From Psococerastis gibbosa (lineage: Eukaryota > Arthropoda > Insecta > Psocodea > Psocidae), in assembly GCA_963971405.1 (NCBI GenBank), contig OZ020485.1, positions 10,354,001-10,418,000 of the forward strand: a DNA stretch of 64,000 nucleotides. Direction: 5' to 3'. The translations under genes were made by a program, and so were the position numbers. The stretch's first letter is position 1, and every line of letters begins with the position of its first letter. The notes beneath the pieces were generated by a model that searched no databases, was not told the origin of the DNA, and saw nothing but the letters and a program-made list of their open reading frames with translations. Shown here in pieces: positions 1 through 10,616 of the stretch.

Positions 1-324
1 GAGATAAATTTGCAAAAAAGCTCTGTAAAGTACCTCTTAGTCTCATTATATGGCTGGAAATTATTTTAATGTTAGACAAGACAATTAGGAAAGTCAGTGG
101 AAGCGGAAATGAGGGAGATCCCCATTCCATCTCCCATGCTTCTTCAAAACACTCATTATTATTGTTCTCGACTTTTCTGACAGCAAAACACTTTTTCCAA
201 GAGTTAAGCTATTCATTAGAATTCATAGCTTAGCATACATCATCCCTCTCAATGTAGAAAATAATCAACCCATTATATTGTACAATTGAGTTTAAATGCC
301 TACTGTATGTCTAATTGCATTATA

Positions 325-525
325 AACAAACTTCTTCTTCTTCTGGCTCTGCAGCCCTTGATGAGCTTTGGCCTGCTCGACAACCCACTTCTAGTCATCT
401 CAATTTTGGACAACGCTCCACCATTTGCGGACTCCCAACTCGCGGACATTCGGCCAGTCGTCTTCCTGTCATGCTTGCTTTGTACATATTTTTCGGCATG
501 CGGTCGTCTGACACTTAATAAACAA
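325..525 (-). mobile_element. RTE-like LINE 3' fragment (family RTE-1)
   Basis: Short 3' remnant of a non-LTR retrotransposon on the minus strand. It aligns by eye with the C-terminal end of the reverse transcriptase ORF at 39440-40498: the same run of sequence encodes the Lys-Met-Tyr-Lys-Ala-Ser-Met segment and the following Arg-Pro-rich tail, and it ends in a TTCTTCTTCTT stretch (GAAGAA tail on the minus strand). Only the last ~200 bp survive. The RTE assignment rests on the C-terminal motif pattern and is an inference. Confidence 0.7.
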
Positions 526-629
526 ACATCGTAATTAATAAGCAGAAGACCCAGTTGCCAGTAAGAAGGCAGAGATAAATCATAATATTCTTTTTGTACC
601 TATAGTTCAATGTAGACTCATACCTGAAC

Positions 630-850
630 TTGGTTAAGTCATCCTTTCGCCTGTTGTATTGTGTCATGGTGAGTTGGTCTGAGCTTGAAGCCGGTGGAGG
701 TTGTCATCGAGAACATAATATACCAATTTGCCAATGGCCATAAATTATTATGGAAACAATGTAAATAATGTCTGAAATCCATGGGGTCGTTGACATTGGA
801 CAAGAGACCAATGGGCCACTATATGCAGGCATATGTTCATAAAAGTACTT
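630..850 (+). repeat. Rep-D interspersed repeat copy
   Basis: About 220 bp shared with 38020-38235 (+) and 14396-14690 (-). Shared landmarks are CTTGGTTAAGTCAT near the left end, CAATTTGCCAATGGCC in the middle and CAATGGGCCACT near the right end. There is no coding potential. The size and repeat number suggest a SINE or MITE, but I see neither clear A/B boxes nor terminal inverted repeats. Confidence 0.6.
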
Positions 851-909
851 CAGGGCAGTATTATTTATTATTATACTTCAATGTAAACAATACCGATGCC
901 TTGGAAGCA

Positions 910-1440
910 TTGTAAACAGTCAGTCTGAAAATTCGCAGTACAATTGAACAAGCTCGAATAGTCTTCTTCAAAATGCAGAAAGTACTTCAGTGTCAGAATC
1001 AGTGATTGACCCTTCGATTGAGAATGCTGAAATGTTATGTGTTTCCAATCGTTCTATGTGGTGTGAATCTGTGTAGGGACGTTGACCCAAGCTATTGAAA
1101 TGTGGATACGCAGACGAATGCTATGCATATAATGGAGAGATCGTGCCCCGGTGCCCCTGATACTGAGGGTTTAGAAACAGAAACTTACTTCAGCCATGTG
1201 ATGAGGAACGAAAAATATCGCCCTCTTCAAGCTACTACTTGTATAATTCAAGTGATGATAAAAGGTTTGAGAGCTCCTGCCAGAAGAAGAACGTTCTGTT
1301 TGAAAAACCTGCGGTAGTGGTTCGGTAAGAGCACAACTTCCCTTTTCGGAGCAGTTGTCTCCAAGGTCCAAATAACCATGATCATCACCAATCTTCACTA
1401 GAAGAGGCATTTGAAGAAGAAGAAGCATTAGATTAGAAGA
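910..1440 (+). mobile_element. Decayed RTE-like LINE, reverse transcriptase thumb and C-terminus (family RTE-2)
   Basis: A broken plus-strand LINE piece. Across frames one can read an Arg-Ile-x-Glu-Gln-Ala segment, 'MLKCYVFPIVLYG' (the post-catalytic region of the RT), then 'YFSHVMRNEKYRPLQ' and 'ARRRTFCLKNLR', which is the usual end of insect RTE-like ORF2. The same segments occur at 3985-4500 (+) and 63230-63575 (-). It ends in a GAAGAAGAA tail at 1420-1450. Multiple frame breaks make it a relic. Confidence 0.7.
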
Positions 1441-1450
1441 AGAAGAAGCA

Positions 1451-2005
1451 TACTATGTATATATATTGAAAATATTCAAGGTTAAATTAATAAAAATTTC
1501 ATGTTATTTCGAAAGGGGAACGTAATTTTCTTTGAAAGCGAGGAAAACATTCGCGGGGTACAATAGGGGAGAGGGAAGTGGTGGTTGCGGTTTATACACT
1601 ACGTACTATATTCGCTTCTATACAAAATTTCTGTTGAAAAGCCTTTCATCACCGCCTTGTAATTTCACCAGAAAAATCACAAAGGCTGTCGCCTGGATGG
1701 CTGAAACCTGATGAAGAGCGCCGAGCACCACTAAACGCTCCAATTTCCAGTTGCTTTCTCGAGTATTCGTATTTTCGCACTGGAAGTAAATCTTGCACCA
1801 TTTCCGGTTTTATTTGGTACCCAAGAATAATTGGATGGGCTGTGTTTGGATTCTTTTACAGTCTTTTTTTATGTTACTTGAAGTCTCCTGCCAGGCGGGG
1901 GCAATATTAGCGACTTGTCGTTATCATTTTTAGGTACAGTTAGGCAAGAAATTAGTTTGTGGTTAGAAGGGAGTAAATTTAACGTTAACTATAGGTATTG
2001 AGTGC
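1451..2005. other. Unassigned non-coding sequence
   Basis: No open frame of note and no repeat I could match elsewhere in the window. AT-rich. Confidence 0.5.
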
Positions 2006-2100
2006 TAACCTCGCACGGGGAATGGCTCAGCTCTACTATGAGGCACGGCGTCAAATGGTCCACCAGCCAAGGGTGGGCGTTGGCAGAAGAAGAAGATTTT
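2006..2100 (+). mobile_element. LINE-F 3' fragment
   Basis: The last ~90 bp of a LINE ORF2. The frame reads 'ARGMAQLYYEARRQMVHQ' then PRVGVG, matching the C-terminus of the LINE-F insertion at 47734-48086 ('ARLYWSARHQMAQM' then PRVGVG). It is followed by an AGAAGAAGAAG tail. Other pieces of this family lie at 29645-29850 and 35108-35155. The clade cannot be assigned from so little. Confidence 0.65.
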
Positions 2101-2662
2101 ATAAAAGGTGCTATTGTATTATGATTTTAATTGCGATCCAAACTAGTCAAGCATGTAGAAGAAATTTCCCATTGCTATTTCACCCCTATTTCCAAGCTCA
2201 GGGGCGTATAGCCGCGTCAGAAAAATTCATTAATATTACTTTTTTGGTGAAGCCCAGTATAATAGGGTCTATTGTTAGGGAAATGAAAAAGTTTTTGAAT
2301 ATTGAAATACTTCCCTTACAGCATACGTATGCTTTCTGTGTGACATAATACACCGTGAACATAACACACAATTTACAAAATAATAATAGCATGACAACAG
2401 CTATTCTCGGAAGAAAATGTTCGCCCTACAGCGTTCTGAGAGATGAAAAAGATGACGGCAGTAGTGATAAAAAGGAATTCTAAGAACCTGGTTCGTAACG
2501 CAGGCTTCTAGAATATGTGCGAACAGAGTGACAAACATAATGATGCGATTCCTTCAGCAATATTGAACCATACAGCAGGCTACAATATTGTTGTACTTAC
2601 AATGCAAAATTTCAATGAGAAATATATTTGCTAGTCCATGTAATATTGATATTTTATGAATA
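2101..2662. other. Unassigned non-coding sequence
   Basis: A 116-codon open frame crosses into this stretch from the LINE-F fragment, but it shows no family motif and is probably chance. No other structure seen. Confidence 0.4.
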
Positions 2663-2908
2663 GGCGGCTATTCCACTTGTCAATGTTTCTTCAGTTGTGC
2701 ATTAAAAATTGATGTGATTTTTGTTTTAAGGGGACTATTATGTCTTAACTTATCAATTATAAATTATGTTATAATATGGTGGAGACTTGCTAATGATATC
2801 TCTACCATATTACTATATAACTCAATAGGCCTAGATAAGATAAGTATCTACATAATAGTCTCCTTAAAACAAAAATCTCATCAATTTTTAACGCACAAAT
2901 GAAGAAAA
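2663..2908. mobile_element. Hairpin MITE, GGCG...TTCCAC group, with a second palindrome inside
   Basis: The left end is GGCGGCTATTCCAC, the end type of the MITEs at 10399, 49999 and 61294. The outer arms (TCTTCAGTTGTGC / GCACAAATGAAGA) enclose a second palindrome with ends AAGGGGACTATTATG / CATAATAGTCTCCTT. The last few bases of the right outer end are not recognisable. The internal end motif also occurs at 10520-10535 and 15184-15200, so it is probably an independent element nested here. Confidence 0.6.
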
Positions 2909-3984
2909 ACTGCCAAGCAACTGACCTAACAATTATTCTTTCGTTTAAACTTTAAAGTAGCCTATGTATTTTGACACGCCAAACTGGTGTACCACCAATT
3001 ATTGTAATATGCCGAATGATGAAAATTATTATTTTAATTATATATACAGTATACAGTTATATTTATTTATTTCATTTATAGGCACTTGCAGTCTGAAATG
3101 AGGAAATCGTTCAGAACATGTAAGTTTTATAAAAGACTGTCTAGAGTAGTGGTACAGACCCCGACTGGCCAAGGCCTTGTTCAAGACTTGCCAAAAAAAA
3201 AATCCGTCTGGTTCCTAAGAAGTCATCTCTCGGGCTTGTTGCTGAGCGCACTATGATACCATAAAGAAATCCTTAGACATAAACCCACAGTGAGTTTTTC
3301 ACGTTTTTTTTTAAATAAAAAAAAAAGTAAAAAGTACAGTAACAAAAAAACTTCTCTTTTCAATTAATAAATACCCGAAAGTTACGACACCCAGCATTAA
3401 TTTTCCCATAACTTGTAAATTAACATTCAGCCAAACTCTGCGTGAACGAGGGGCTTTTGGTACAATGCTAACAACTCGAAACTCAAATTCAACAAAGCGA
3501 GCCCCCCGCATTTAAACACGTGAGCACAAGATGGGGGCAAAGGTGAAAGGAGGGAAAACTTATTAAATACCTTTAATTAAACCGTACATGGGAAGTTGGA
3601 GCACATATTTCTTGTAGGAGCGGGGACGGTATGCGACGCAACAGATGGCGCCCGACCCGGGCAGCATCCCAATGAGCTCTGAACACCAGCCAACATATCC
3701 CCCCCCCCCACCCTTAGGGTGACTTGCCATGTTGGCATATATATATACGTGTAGGTTCATCATTTCCACCTCACACATCCATCACTCCACATTGCGAAAT
3801 TTGTATGGGGCTGTTTCAATTGTGTATTTCCATTGTTATACGGGTATAGTAATTTGTATGCAGCCTTCTACGACCGTCCAAAGGTTTCCTACTTGAAGTA
3901 AGCAGCGGGAGTTTCAGTAAGGTTATGAACGTACAATGGACACCTTTCGAATAATATAAAAAAGCTTGCGCCCAACTAATCAGT
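2909..3984. other. Unassigned non-coding sequence
   Basis: AT-rich, with C- and G-homopolymer runs near 3700. No reading frame with a recognisable motif and no repeat matched. Confidence 0.5.
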
Positions 3985-4500
3985 CAGGAATTTTGCAGCC
4001 GCGTTGAACAAACTCGAAATGACATCATCAAAATGTAGAAAGAACTTTGGTGTCGGAATCTGCCCCTTTGTTCCCAATCGTTCTATACGGTGGGGAGGGA
4101 TGGGGTTTGGCTCCTAGCTATGGAGAACAGAATCAGTGCATTTGAAACGTGGGTATACAGAAGAATGCATATATCCTGGGGAGATCGTGTACCTAATGCC
4201 GAGGTTTTGAGGCAAATGAATACAAAAGCCGAATTGTTGCTTACGGTTTAGAAACAGAAACTTACTTCAGTCATGTGATGGGGAACGAAAAATATCGCCT
4301 TCTGCATGCTATAATTGAAATGGTGGTAAAAGTACTGAGGGTTCCTGGCAGAAGAAGAACGTTCTGTTTGAAAAACTTGCGGCAGTTATTTGATCTGCTT
4401 CCCTTTTCAAAGCAGTTGTATCAAAGGTCCTTATAGCCATGATTATCGCCAATCTTCGAAAGTAGAGGCATTTAAAGTAGTAGAAGAAGAAATCAGATTA
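3985..4500 (+). mobile_element. Decayed RTE-like LINE, C-terminal part (family RTE-2)
   Basis: Second copy of the RTE-2 relic. It includes a segment readable as 'RISAFETWVYRRMHISWGDR', the conserved block after the RT catalytic core in many insect RTE-like elements, then the His-Val-Met and Arg-Arg-Arg-Thr-Phe blocks shared with 910-1440. Several frame breaks. It ends in a GAAGAAGAA tail at ~4488. The copies differ substantially, so both look old. Confidence 0.7.
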
Positions 4501-5186
4501 CGGACACAACAGCACCCAACAAATCGAAACATTTGATATCCTTTTCTATCGATGGATTTATAGAGAGAAAAGACCGGTATGGGATTAAAAAAAAAAAAAT
4601 TGGAACGGTGGATTGGGGTTATTTCGGAAACGAGTCAATGAGAATGTAGCAGCTAGAACCTGATTGGCTCGCTCCAATGTATGCCCGAATTTTATATTGA
4701 ACCATTTTTCTCAGGCTCAGAAATATTATTTTAATAAGACGTTTTGGACAGATGAGGGTTCTGCCCTGAGGTGAGCAGGTTCCCTAACAGTATGAGTAGC
4801 CTATACTGCACATCATATTAAAAACAAAGCTTTCCTTATACTACGTATAAATTGGAAAGCAAAAATTGGAAAAAATATAGACTACATAATAAAAATACTA
4901 ATATAATATTATTCTTGTATACATTTCACGTATCTTAATAGTATTCTTATCATATACGCAAGGGCGGGGGAGGGGGGGGAGGGCCGTTGTACTTTGTACT
5001 TTTCTTAATAGCATTATTATGTATGTTGCCTTCCCCTCCCCTCTCCGGATCCACCCTTAATAATATTTTTTTTTCTTTTCCTTGTCCAGTATTCCCTGGA
5101 CAAGGAGCATATATTACAAAAATACAATACATAATAATACCATCCCGCATCCCCAAGCTAGCGCTTATTTGGGACAATAATAATAA
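4501..5186. other. Mostly unassigned; carries an isolated Rep-E end motif
   Basis: At 4828-4862 lies a ~33-bp motif (GCTTTCCTTATACTACGTAT then AAATTGGAAAGC) that is the reverse complement of the first bases of Rep-E at 23298 and 25323. The motif is itself nearly palindromic (GCTTTCC...GGAAAGC). The rest shows only G-, T- and A-rich runs. Confidence 0.5.
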
Positions 5187-5856
5187 TTTTTTTTTTTTTT
5201 TTTTTTTTTTTCCTAACTGGTTACTCCACCAGCTAGGGGATTATATTAATTCAAAATAAAAATAGACTAATTACAATTCACGACCACCCCAAAGCTTCCG
5301 CTTGTCGGGGGTGGCGTCTTCTTCACTAAATGTTGCAACTTATTAAGGGTATTGTGGGTTCAATAGGTCTTGCCTATTGAGTCTCTAGCAACCATTTTTT
5401 TATTACTTGTTTTGCTTTCCCAATTTTTTCTTCATTTTTTATAGCTTGGGGGATTTCGTTGAACAATTTTTTTATTAGCACATTATTTTCCCTGTCCCCA
5501 TATTTATTGTATGTAATTGGTATCTGTAACCTTTGTTGTTGCCTCGTATATCTAGTTTTGTCCGCTGCTTTATATTTATCGTCGAAATAATTTTGTTTTA
5601 TAATTTTAAATTTTAAGATTTTATTGCACGTTAATAATTCAGCATGTTGATATTTCGAAAATGTATCATTGTATTTTTTGTTAAATTTTTCCGAATACAT
5701 ATTAGTTATAATTCTATCTTGTATTTTTTGTATTTTTTGTATGTAAGTGTTATTATCACGTCCCCATGATGTGATCCCATAACTGATAACTGATTCCACT
5801 AATGCATGGTACACCATCTTTCTAGCTTTCAAAGGAACTCCATATTTCAATTTATG

Positions 5857-5857
<1 letters not shown>
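5187..5857 (-). mobile_element. 5'-truncated LINE with poly(A) tail
   Basis: Minus-strand LINE whose 3' end is a 25-bp poly(A) (T run 5187-5211 on the plus strand), preceded by ~160 bp of 3' UTR and a reverse-transcriptase C-terminal ORF. The 5' end is cut within the RT. Both sides abut AAT repeats (5175-5186 and 5857-5892), so the target was probably an AAT tract and the exact target duplication cannot be read. Confidence 0.75.
5374..5850 (-). pseudogene. Reverse transcriptase C-terminal fragment of a LINE
   Basis: 158 codons open on the minus strand. Residues ~10-30 read 'KMVYHALVESVISYGITSWG', the conserved block after the RT thumb seen in Jockey/CR1/L2-type ORF2 proteins. The remainder is a Lys/Gln-rich tail with no domain I can name. 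The catalytic domain and endonuclease are absent because the insertion is 5'-truncated. The apparent ATG is internal, not a real start. Confidence 0.7.

Positions 5858-5892
<35 letters not shown>
5857..5892. repeat. (AAT)n microsatellite
   Basis: A run of ATA/TAA trinucleotides immediately next to the 5' breakpoint of the LINE at 5187-5857. Confidence 0.9.
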
Positions 5893-5950
5893 TGTTTCTT
5901 TATTGCACTAGGCTCCCCTAGCGGAGTTAGGGCCTTCTCTTACACTCAAC
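5893..5950 (-). mobile_element. SINE-B 3'-end fragment
   Basis: Contains CCTAGCGGAGTTAGGGC and CTCTTACACTCAACTAG, the 3' body of SINE-B in minus orientation (compare 52995-53045). The tRNA-like head is absent. Confidence 0.55.
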
Positions 5951-6734
5951 TAGAGGGCTAGTTAATTAGTGTTACAAAGCTATAAATACAAAAACAGTTG
6001 CAAATACACAAAAAATATTATAACACTCGTTCACACATTCATTCACGCATGGAGAGCGAAACCACATCAGATCTTGGCGAATCTAGTGTATTAGCCTAAT
6101 TAGAAGCACCCGATAGCGAACTTTGAAAATTGCCTATACCTACAGTAGTACAGCTTCATACAATACAGCATATCAAATCTAATCAGTAATCTTCCTTCTT
6201 AACCCACCGTGGCGATATAGATGGCACCCAACACTTAGGGTGGGTCCCATCATCACTTGAAATGTACTGTAAGGAATATGGCAACATGCATTGGAACATG
6301 ACGATGCCGTTCAGTATCCCTGAGACTGAGACTCTCTAAGTGGGCAGGCTGAAAAATGACAATAATATTTGGTTAGCAAATGAAGAAGTACGTGATTGTA
6401 AAGTACATCAGAATTAATGGAAGGCTTAAGAAGGTATGGGCGCCAGTGAAACCACCTCGTCTTCCCCCATTGCACAGCCCCCCCCCCCTCCTCGATTTTC
6501 TCAGTGACTTTGTGGGAAGCAAGTATACGAGTGTAGGTTAATCATTCCCACATCAAATTCGTATGGGTTGCATCACAAGGACGGAATTTAATTTGAAATG
6601 GATTTGTGTGTGTCTACTGTATGTGTTCGTATTTACACTAATACTTGAGAGTGTTGTATTTACATGCAAAATACAATACTAACGTGGAGGTACGTAATGG
6701 GAAACCCCAATATTTAATGTAAACGCCAACTGTT
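5951..6734. other. Unassigned non-coding sequence
   Basis: No motif-bearing ORF and no repeat matched; C-run at ~6480. Confidence 0.45.
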
Positions 6735-7010
6735 CTAGCTTACTTTATATAGCATTGCCATTGAAATAAATTATGCTAACATACCTGTTCGGTTAAATAG
6801 TTGTGTAGCTGTGCTAACCTGTCTAGCAATCCGTATCTTGTCAAAGAGCATATAACTAGAGGATTTAGATGGACTGTTCTAGTCGGGGCTTGTGGTCCAG
6901 CGGTTAAGACGACGCCCCGGTTAGGCGTTGATCATGGGTTTCAATCCCGCCAAGCCCAGTTTCTTCTATATCCTTTAATTTCGGTGTTCTTAGATTACGT
7001 ACACACAGAA
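6735..7010 (+). mobile_element. tRNA-bearing repeat (SINE-A), long copy
   Basis: A repeat with a tRNA-like unit at 6886-6957 preceded by ~150 bp that also precede the tRNA-like unit at 27481-27533 (reverse complement of 27534-27680). Shared upstream landmarks include CCTGTTCGGTTA and GTGCTAACCTGTCTAGCAA. Downstream are CCCAGTTTCTTC and TAATTTCGGT, as in the other copies. The tRNA-like part is therefore internal to the repeat, unlike a canonical SINE where it forms the 5' end. Confidence 0.65.
6886..6957 (+). tRNA. tRNA-like unit within SINE-A (probably not a functional tRNA gene)
   Basis: 72 nt that fold as a cloverleaf: acceptor GGGCTTG/CAAGCCC, anticodon stem ACGCC/GGCGT with loop CCGGTTA, T arm ATGGG-TTTCAAT-CCCGC. 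By position the anticodon would be GGT (Thr), but position 33 is C instead of the near-universal U and T54 context is altered, so I read it as a SINE-type tRNA relic. No CCA end is encoded. Confidence 0.55.
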
Positions 7011-7659
7011 AAAAAAATTTGATCCACAGAAGTTGTATCTACTATTATATTATGAGAAAACCTTCCTGAATAGCAGCTGCGCATGCGCTGTTGCAGTCAA
7101 AATTTAATCTCAAAACAACCATAAAATCGATAAATCGATTCGACGCAATGTGAATACACAGATTATCAATAGCACGTATGACACGTATTTGGTCGATCAT
7201 TGAGTTTTACTCAGCAACAATATGGCAGTATGGGGAACCAGAAAATAAAATGTAACGTGGAAACAAGCAGTGCACGACTTTATTGAGCAATATCCCGCTA
7301 CCGTTCTCACAAAAGACGAAAATCTCGAATACGGTAGTTTCTTTGGAAAAACGTGAAAAGAGAGAGTTTCTGGGCAATTCACGTAACTGGCTTCAAGTTG
7401 ATAATCGATGTAATAAAGTGTTCTGTGCTGTAAAATTCCGCCAGTGTTGAATAAGATATTACGTCTGTATACGTGTAGCTCATACGTGTAGCTCCGGTTT
7501 TTTGTTCGATGGCCAGACAGGTTGCTTATTCTAATTTTATGAGTGGGCTGTAGCCTAACAAATTTTGAAAAGTTAACTCGCCTCACGAAAAATCAGGGAG
7601 GTTTGTCGCAAAAATTCAAATATTCATATTTTTAATTAATTTTTTTTAAAGGAAATCGC
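7011..7659. other. Unassigned non-coding sequence
   Basis: A 129-codon minus-strand open frame (7197-7586) shows no family motif. Nothing else recognised. Confidence 0.4.
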
Positions 7660-7667
7660 GTACAAAC

Positions 7668-7999
7668 CAGGGATTCTCAAACTGTGACAACCGATGGTCC
7701 ACAGACATATTAAATTAGGTAGTTCACGGAGCAAAGCAAGAAATAAGAAAAGAAAACGGCTGAGTTATTGGAAATCAGAAGTAAAATACAGTAAGTCTTG
7801 ACACTGAACTATAAAATCTAAACGATATCAGTCCCAAAAATTTAATCAAATATTAGCACGTAGGCTAATTATAGTAGGCTCGAACTACTTGATCTTGGTC
7901 CTAGAATTTGACGATTTTCCTGTCACAATCATGGTGGTTCACGGAAAATCATAAAATAATCTAGTGGTCCAAGGACAAAAAAAAAGTTGGGAACCCCTG
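7668..7999. mobile_element. Non-autonomous hAT-like MITE with 8-bp target duplication
   Basis: Starts CAGGGATTCTCAAACTGTG and ends GTTGGGAACCCCTG, the imperfect CAGGGGTTCYCAA-type inverted ends common in hAT elements. Flanks are GTACAAAC (7660-7667) and GTAAAAAC (8000-8007), an 8-bp duplication matching at 7 positions, as expected for hAT. At 332 bp it has no transposase and depends on an enzyme encoded elsewhere. Confidence 0.75.
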
Positions 8000-8007
8000 G
8001 TAAAAAC

Positions 8008-10004
8008 AATTTAATGCAATCCAATTAATCTCTTCATTCTTCAATCTTCTCACTAAGTAACCCAATAGGTACTTGTTTCTAGTTGCGACACGTCTCCAAT
8101 GTGTAGAGACTCGTACAAGTTCAAACACGCTACCACCTTGCCACCGAAGTCGCAAATTAATTTAATGTAAATGCATGTACTATAATATATTTTAACACTA
8201 CAATATATAAATGTATTAACCTTTTATCTTATTATGGTATGACATAATTTATAGGTATTACAGACCCAAACGCATATTTCCCACAGTGGGGTGGGGCATA
8301 AAATGACATAATGTTTGTAGAATTGCAATACTGTATACCTCTATAAATTGTGTTATCGTGAATAAATTTACTCTACTTTATACACTATGGAAATAATGAA
8401 TAAGAACAGAAGTTTGTTCCATGATTTACGTCAGAAAGACACAAGAAAACGTGTTTCTCATACGCATGCCAGGCGGAATCACATGGAATTTAACGTGGCT
8501 CATGTTTACTATTAGATTTTCACGACGATATGCCCCCGAAGTGCTTTAGTTTTATGAGTTTTAAGGATACTTCTTATTTGAATTTGAAATTTGGATATTT
8601 GAATGCATGTTCAGTTTAACTATCTGAACACAACCGCTGGTTTATTTTTCACGTCAACCCAGTGGCAAGGGCTAATTTGGAGAATGTTAAAAAAGGCCCT
8701 TGACGTCTGGTAAGTAATTAGTTAAATTGGGACTCAAGGGAAGAGGAAGAAGAAGAAGGGACTCAATAAGGGACAAGGTGACACAATACAATGAAACAGG
8801 TGAAAGCATGACTTAACCAAGTGCAGATGCAAGTCCCATATTACCTCAGTCCAGGCTTAGTTCTATAATTGAACAGTCACGCAGTACAATTTATATTTAC
8901 GCAGAAGTTATTCAAATTACTAAAAGGTCATTTATTGCCACTACAATAAATAAAAAATGTGTTCATAATCTACAACAGTGTATTATTTAAAAAAAAAAGT
9001 TCTTGAGCACCGACAAAAACTATTTCCGTAAAGAGATTCAATCGGAACCGACAGAAAAGTGACAAATTGTAGTTTTCATACCCATGACAGCCGCATTGTT
9101 ACATGTAATTTTCAATCTCAAAATTGAAAAACCTTACTCTCACCGCTAACATGCCATCCAAAGAACTGGGAAAAATAAATGTCACTGAGACGGCAAAAAG
9201 AAAGAAAAGACGGGCAATTTTAGAATGCGAGTCATGACAAACAGACGCTCATGCGAGAAGACGGTTCTAAAATGGAATTGAGAGACACAATATAACACGA
9301 AATGTGAAGCGTCGTCTGTATATATTGTGAGTTTCACCTAATACCTACTTATGTATAGTAAAAATCTTGGTCTTATGATAGTTCTCTTTGACGTCTATAT
9401 ATGCTAGTGGAAAGACTACTGTGACAGCAGTTTGTTGTACATAAAATTAGACCTCAATTTTAAAGGTTCTCATCATATTAAGAACAAAAAAATGCAGTAA
9501 AACTCTCTATTATATACCTATATAACACTAGTGTTATATTCAATGCCCAAAGTTAAGATAGACATTTCAAAATATTTTCTTAACAATGTACAATATGGAA
9601 GAATTAATTTGACGAAATTAATTAATTCCCTCATTTATAGACATGAAAATGTTGAGATAAAAAATTCATGAAAAAAAGTAAATAACTTGTAAATACCTGA
9701 AATATTGTTACCCTAAAAAAAACACGGCAAGATGCTACAAATCGTCACCCTAAAGTCAGAAGGTCATAACCTACATTTATGGCGACATTGATTTATGATC
9801 AGATTTAGTGAGCTTGTCATAAGCTTTACTCTTGCATATTATACTGAAAAAATCAATGGTGAAAACTTATTTTTCACTAAACAATTTGACGCTGAAATTT
9901 CCGATTGGAAGGGTCTGTTTATTATGAGCAAAATCAGCTTTAAACGTAATTATGTCGATATGCTGTTTTTGATAGTACGCCCCTCTGACTTTACGTTGAC
10001 GAAA
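8008..10004. other. Mostly unassigned; short Rep-D end at ~8795-8850
   Basis: CAGGTGAAAGCATGACTTAA at ~8799 is the reverse complement of the Rep-D left end, with no body following. The rest of these 2 kb is AT-rich with no motif-bearing ORF or matched repeat. Confidence 0.45.
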
Positions 10005-10203
10005 TGGCCGTGCCCAGGGGGTGGTCCAAGGGGTCCAGACCCCCCTCCCCCCGAAATATTTTTTAAATGTAAACCTGTATTGCTTGAAGAATTCATTAAT
10101 TCATTAATAATTAATAATAATAAATAATTAATTCATTAATAAATCACGATAAAAAAATTTTGGACCCCCCCCCCAAAAAAAAATCAAAGCCTGGACGCGG
10201 CCA
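10005..10203. mobile_element. Short MITE with TGGCCGTGCCCAGG-type inverted ends
   Basis: Ends TGGCCGTGCCCAGG and CCTGGACGCGGCCA are imperfect inverted repeats about 200 bp apart, with C-rich subterminal sequence on both sides. The inversion may extend a little outward (TTGAC / GTCAA). No target duplication is clear, so the superfamily is uncertain; hAT is possible. Confidence 0.45.
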
Positions 10204-10398
10204 TGGTCAACACGTAATTTATATTGTATAGTAATTCAATTGGGCGAAAGTCTGCGTTTATAAAAACCTTGCCTTTCATTTGAATTCTTCCTTTGACCAT
10301 TTTCTTATCATTTCGGTTATAAAAGGAGGAATTTGTTAATGTAGTCAAATTGACACGGCCATTTTTTGTTAACAATGCATTTTGAAATTTCTGCCTAA

Positions 10399-10616
10399 GG
10401 CGGCTATTCGACCGACGTCGTTTTTCAATATGCATGTGCATGACGTGGTAGCAGACATCATTAATAAGTCTCTACCATATTATAACTTAATGTATAATAG
10501 ATAAGTTAAGTACCTACATTATAGTCTCCTTAAAATATGGCAAAGACTTATTAATGATGTCTGCTACCACCTCATGCACATGGACATTGAAAAACGACGT
10601 CGGTGGAATAGCCGCC
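10399..10616. mobile_element. Hairpin MITE, GGCG...TTCCAC group
   Basis: A long palindrome, GGCGGCTATTCGACCGACG to CGTCGGTGGAATAGCCGCC, with GACGTGGTAGCAGACAT in the left arm and its complement in the right. The centre holds an asymmetric piece with the CTACATTATAGTCTCCTTA end motif seen at 2663-2908. Flanks are TAA and TTA. Confidence 0.75.

Noticed and set aside
6886-6957. Functional tRNA-Thr gene
   Set aside because: Cloverleaf forms, but C at position 33 and its location in a multi-copy repeat argue for a SINE-type relic.
7197-7586. 129-codon minus-strand open frame
   Set aside because: No motif, no repeat relation, and no splice or codon evidence; length is compatible with chance.
10399-10616. 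CRISPR-like or transcription terminator interpretation of the recurrent hairpins
   Set aside because: They are dispersed, have MITE-type ends and target duplications, and occur in a eukaryotic repeat context.
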